Of a stretch of 64,000 nt of DNA, positions 63,066 through 64,000 are shown piece after piece. Made by a program: the position numbers and the translations under genes. Source of the DNA: Paracoccaceae bacterium (lineage in GTDB: Bacteria; Pseudomonadota; Alphaproteobacteria; Rhodobacterales; Rhodobacteraceae); assembly GCA_017854585.1 (NCBI GenBank), contig JAFMHK010000011.1, positions 30,229 to 94,228 of the forward strand, read 5' to 3'. The stretch's first letter is position 1. The number at the start of each line of letters is the position of its first letter. The notes beneath the pieces were generated by a model that was not told the origin of the DNA, searched no databases, and saw only the letters and a list, made by a program, of their open reading frames with translations.

Positions 63066-63434
63066 TTAGATATTTGCCACGATTAGCCAGCTTGCCAACG
63101 CCGCCTCGCACCCAAAGAACGTCCAGCTTTGACGTGACGCTGCATCGTCGCGAAAGATGGACGTGATGCGCCCGATGGCGGCACCTGCATAGGCAAAGCC
63201 CATGATCACCCAGCCCAATGGCTCGTTCATGGCCAAGGCCCCAAGGCCCATTCCCACGAACAGGCACCCAGATGCGGCTGATACCTCGGTATAGGCCATG
63301 TTCGAAGGGCCGGCTTTCATATCAAGCTGGTCCATGGTCCACCGTGGCGCAAGCCAGCCCGCCACCCCCAGACCGATGGTCAAAAGGGCCACAAGATAAT
63401 TGATAATATCAATTGCGGTAAACGTGGCGAACAT
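63066..63434 (-). CDS. Small integral membrane protein (DUF4345-like)
   Basis: 122 residues with four hydrophobic helices (DIINYLVALLTIGLGVAGWL, ASGCLFVGMGLGALAM, LGWVIMGFAYAGAAIGR and WTFFGCEAALASWLIV). The topology fits DUF4345-type proteins; function unknown. It is on the same strand as sspB, 80 bases upstream of its start. Confidence 0.6.
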   Translation of the reverse strand: MFATFTAIDIINYLVALLTIGLGVAGWLAPRWTMDQLDMKAGPSNMAYTEVSAASGCLFVGMGLGALAMNEPLGWVIMGFAYAGAAIGRITSIFRDDAASRQSWTFFGCEAALASWLIVANI

Positions 63435-63689
63435 CTTTGTCTCCGGGGTTGGCTATTTAGTCTTTAAACGTGTGCGGCCACGCGGTGGATCACTCAGCAC
63501 TGAGAAAAATATCACGAACGTGTGAACAGGTTGGGCAACGTCCATGGCGGTTCAGTCCGTAGGGAACTTTGAAATCGTCATTGCAGGCGGCAAAGCCCAT
63601 GACATGCGATGCGGCGAACACGGCCGCCGCCTGTGACCCTGACAACCGCATCGGTTGAGTGACGAACACTGGCGAAAATGGGGAATGAA
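63435..63689. other. Intergenic region with no recognised gene
   Basis: About 255 bases between the small membrane protein gene and the end of ssrA. No ORF, terminator or repeat was identified; it should hold the promoter of the membrane protein gene. Confidence 0.4.
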
Positions 63690-64000
63690 AGTGCAGGCTT
63701 CTGTTGCCAGGTGCCTGCGAACCCCGCCTTACGCTGCTAGGCGCAAGGACTTAGTTTCGGCGACTTAAGCAGCTTACGCTGCCAGAGCCATTGCCGGAGC
63801 ACGGTTGTCATTTGCAACTGTACGTTTCGGACCGATAACGGTGGTACCTCACCGGGACAAAGCATAACCCCTTTAGACGTTCGTCGATCCTGTTTCGGCC
63901 CCATGATCGCCAAATGAGCGATATTTGGTGGAGCCGCCGGGTACCGCCCCCGGGTCCGATCCGCTTATTACGAGCGCGTTTATGTCCATAGTCCCCGAAG
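63690..64000 (-). ncRNA. ssrA: tmRNA (ssrA), circularly permuted two-piece form, cut by window edge
   Basis: Read on the minus strand: the acceptor piece enters from the window edge and ends in CCA at 63928-63926, preceded by GGCGGCTCCA. A short excised spacer (63925-63903) follows, then the coding piece starts GGGGCC at 63902. The tag reading frame at 63815-63774 encodes ANDNRAPAMALAA and stops with TAA. The 3' end of the coding piece near 63690 lies in a GCAGGC/GCCTGC hairpin. The order acceptor-spacer-coding is the permuted form of alphaproteobacteria. The molecule rescues stalled ribosomes. The acceptor 5' end lies beyond the window. Confidence 0.92.

Overview
The window looks like a chromosomal segment of an alphaproteobacterium of the Rhodobacteraceae (Roseobacter/Rhodobacter type). 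The evidence is a circularly permuted two-piece tmRNA gene at the right edge (tag ANDNRAPAMALAA), a FnrL-type box, an RCAP_rcc01079-type spike-base gene, a DUF4169/ribbon-helix-helix/fumC cluster, a CsgH-type curli chaperone, and high-GC genes packed into ATGA/GTGA-overlapped operons.

Layout. 0.5-4.5 kb: a small curli locus (two curlin-repeat proteins and CsgH) converges on a LuxR-type regulator and an outer-membrane beta-barrel gene; a perfect 20-bp palindrome lies before the regulator. 4.5-5.4 kb: mostly non-coding, with a FnrL-like box, a tiny ORF with a strong ribosome binding site and an intrinsic terminator. 5.4-14.1 kb: a Dpp/Opp-type peptide ABC transporter translationally coupled to an N-formylglutamate amidohydrolase and an AstE/aspartoacylase-like deacylase, with a divergent LysR regulator. 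14.5-20.7 kb: a compact cyclic-nucleotide signalling island made of a secreted FecR-domain protein, a CHASE2 class III cyclase, a metallo-beta-lactamase-fold candidate phosphodiesterase, and two membrane proteins that each carry a cytoplasmic cyclic-nucleotide-binding domain. 21.1-33.4 kb: an aromatic-acid island with a tripartite tricarboxylate transporter (TctABC), a TauE-like permease, two LysR regulators with duplicated DNA-binding domains, and the lower steps of the 4,5-cleavage (gallate/protocatechuate) pathway: PDC-lactonase-like hydrolase, oxalomesaconate tautomerase, hydratase (GalB) and aldolase (LigK/GalC). No ring-cleavage dioxygenase is present. 33.5-37.1 kb: an Lrp regulator divergent from a PLP lyase / M24 hydrolase / Asp-Glu-racemase-like operon. 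37.3-38.8 kb: a three-gene module resembling gene-transfer-agent head spikes. 39.0-53.3 kb: an exopolysaccharide cluster that makes GDP-mannose and GDP-fucose and encodes glycosyltransferases, flippase, polymerase, an EPS-type MarR regulator and a NusG/RfaH-like antiterminator. 53.4-59.8 kb: a polyamine-type ABC transporter without binding protein, TusA, and a membrane hydrolase plus cytochrome P450 pair. 59.9-64.0 kb: housekeeping genes (fumC, SAM methyltransferase, sspB, ssrA).

The most interesting element is the cyclic-nucleotide island at 14.5-20.7 kb. Sensor, synthesis, candidate degradation and two membrane-bound effectors lie together, and no DNA-binding output is encoded there. Second is the head-spike module placed directly beside the surface-polysaccharide locus. 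Third is the oxalomesaconate pathway served by a tricarboxylate-type transporter rather than a dioxygenase.
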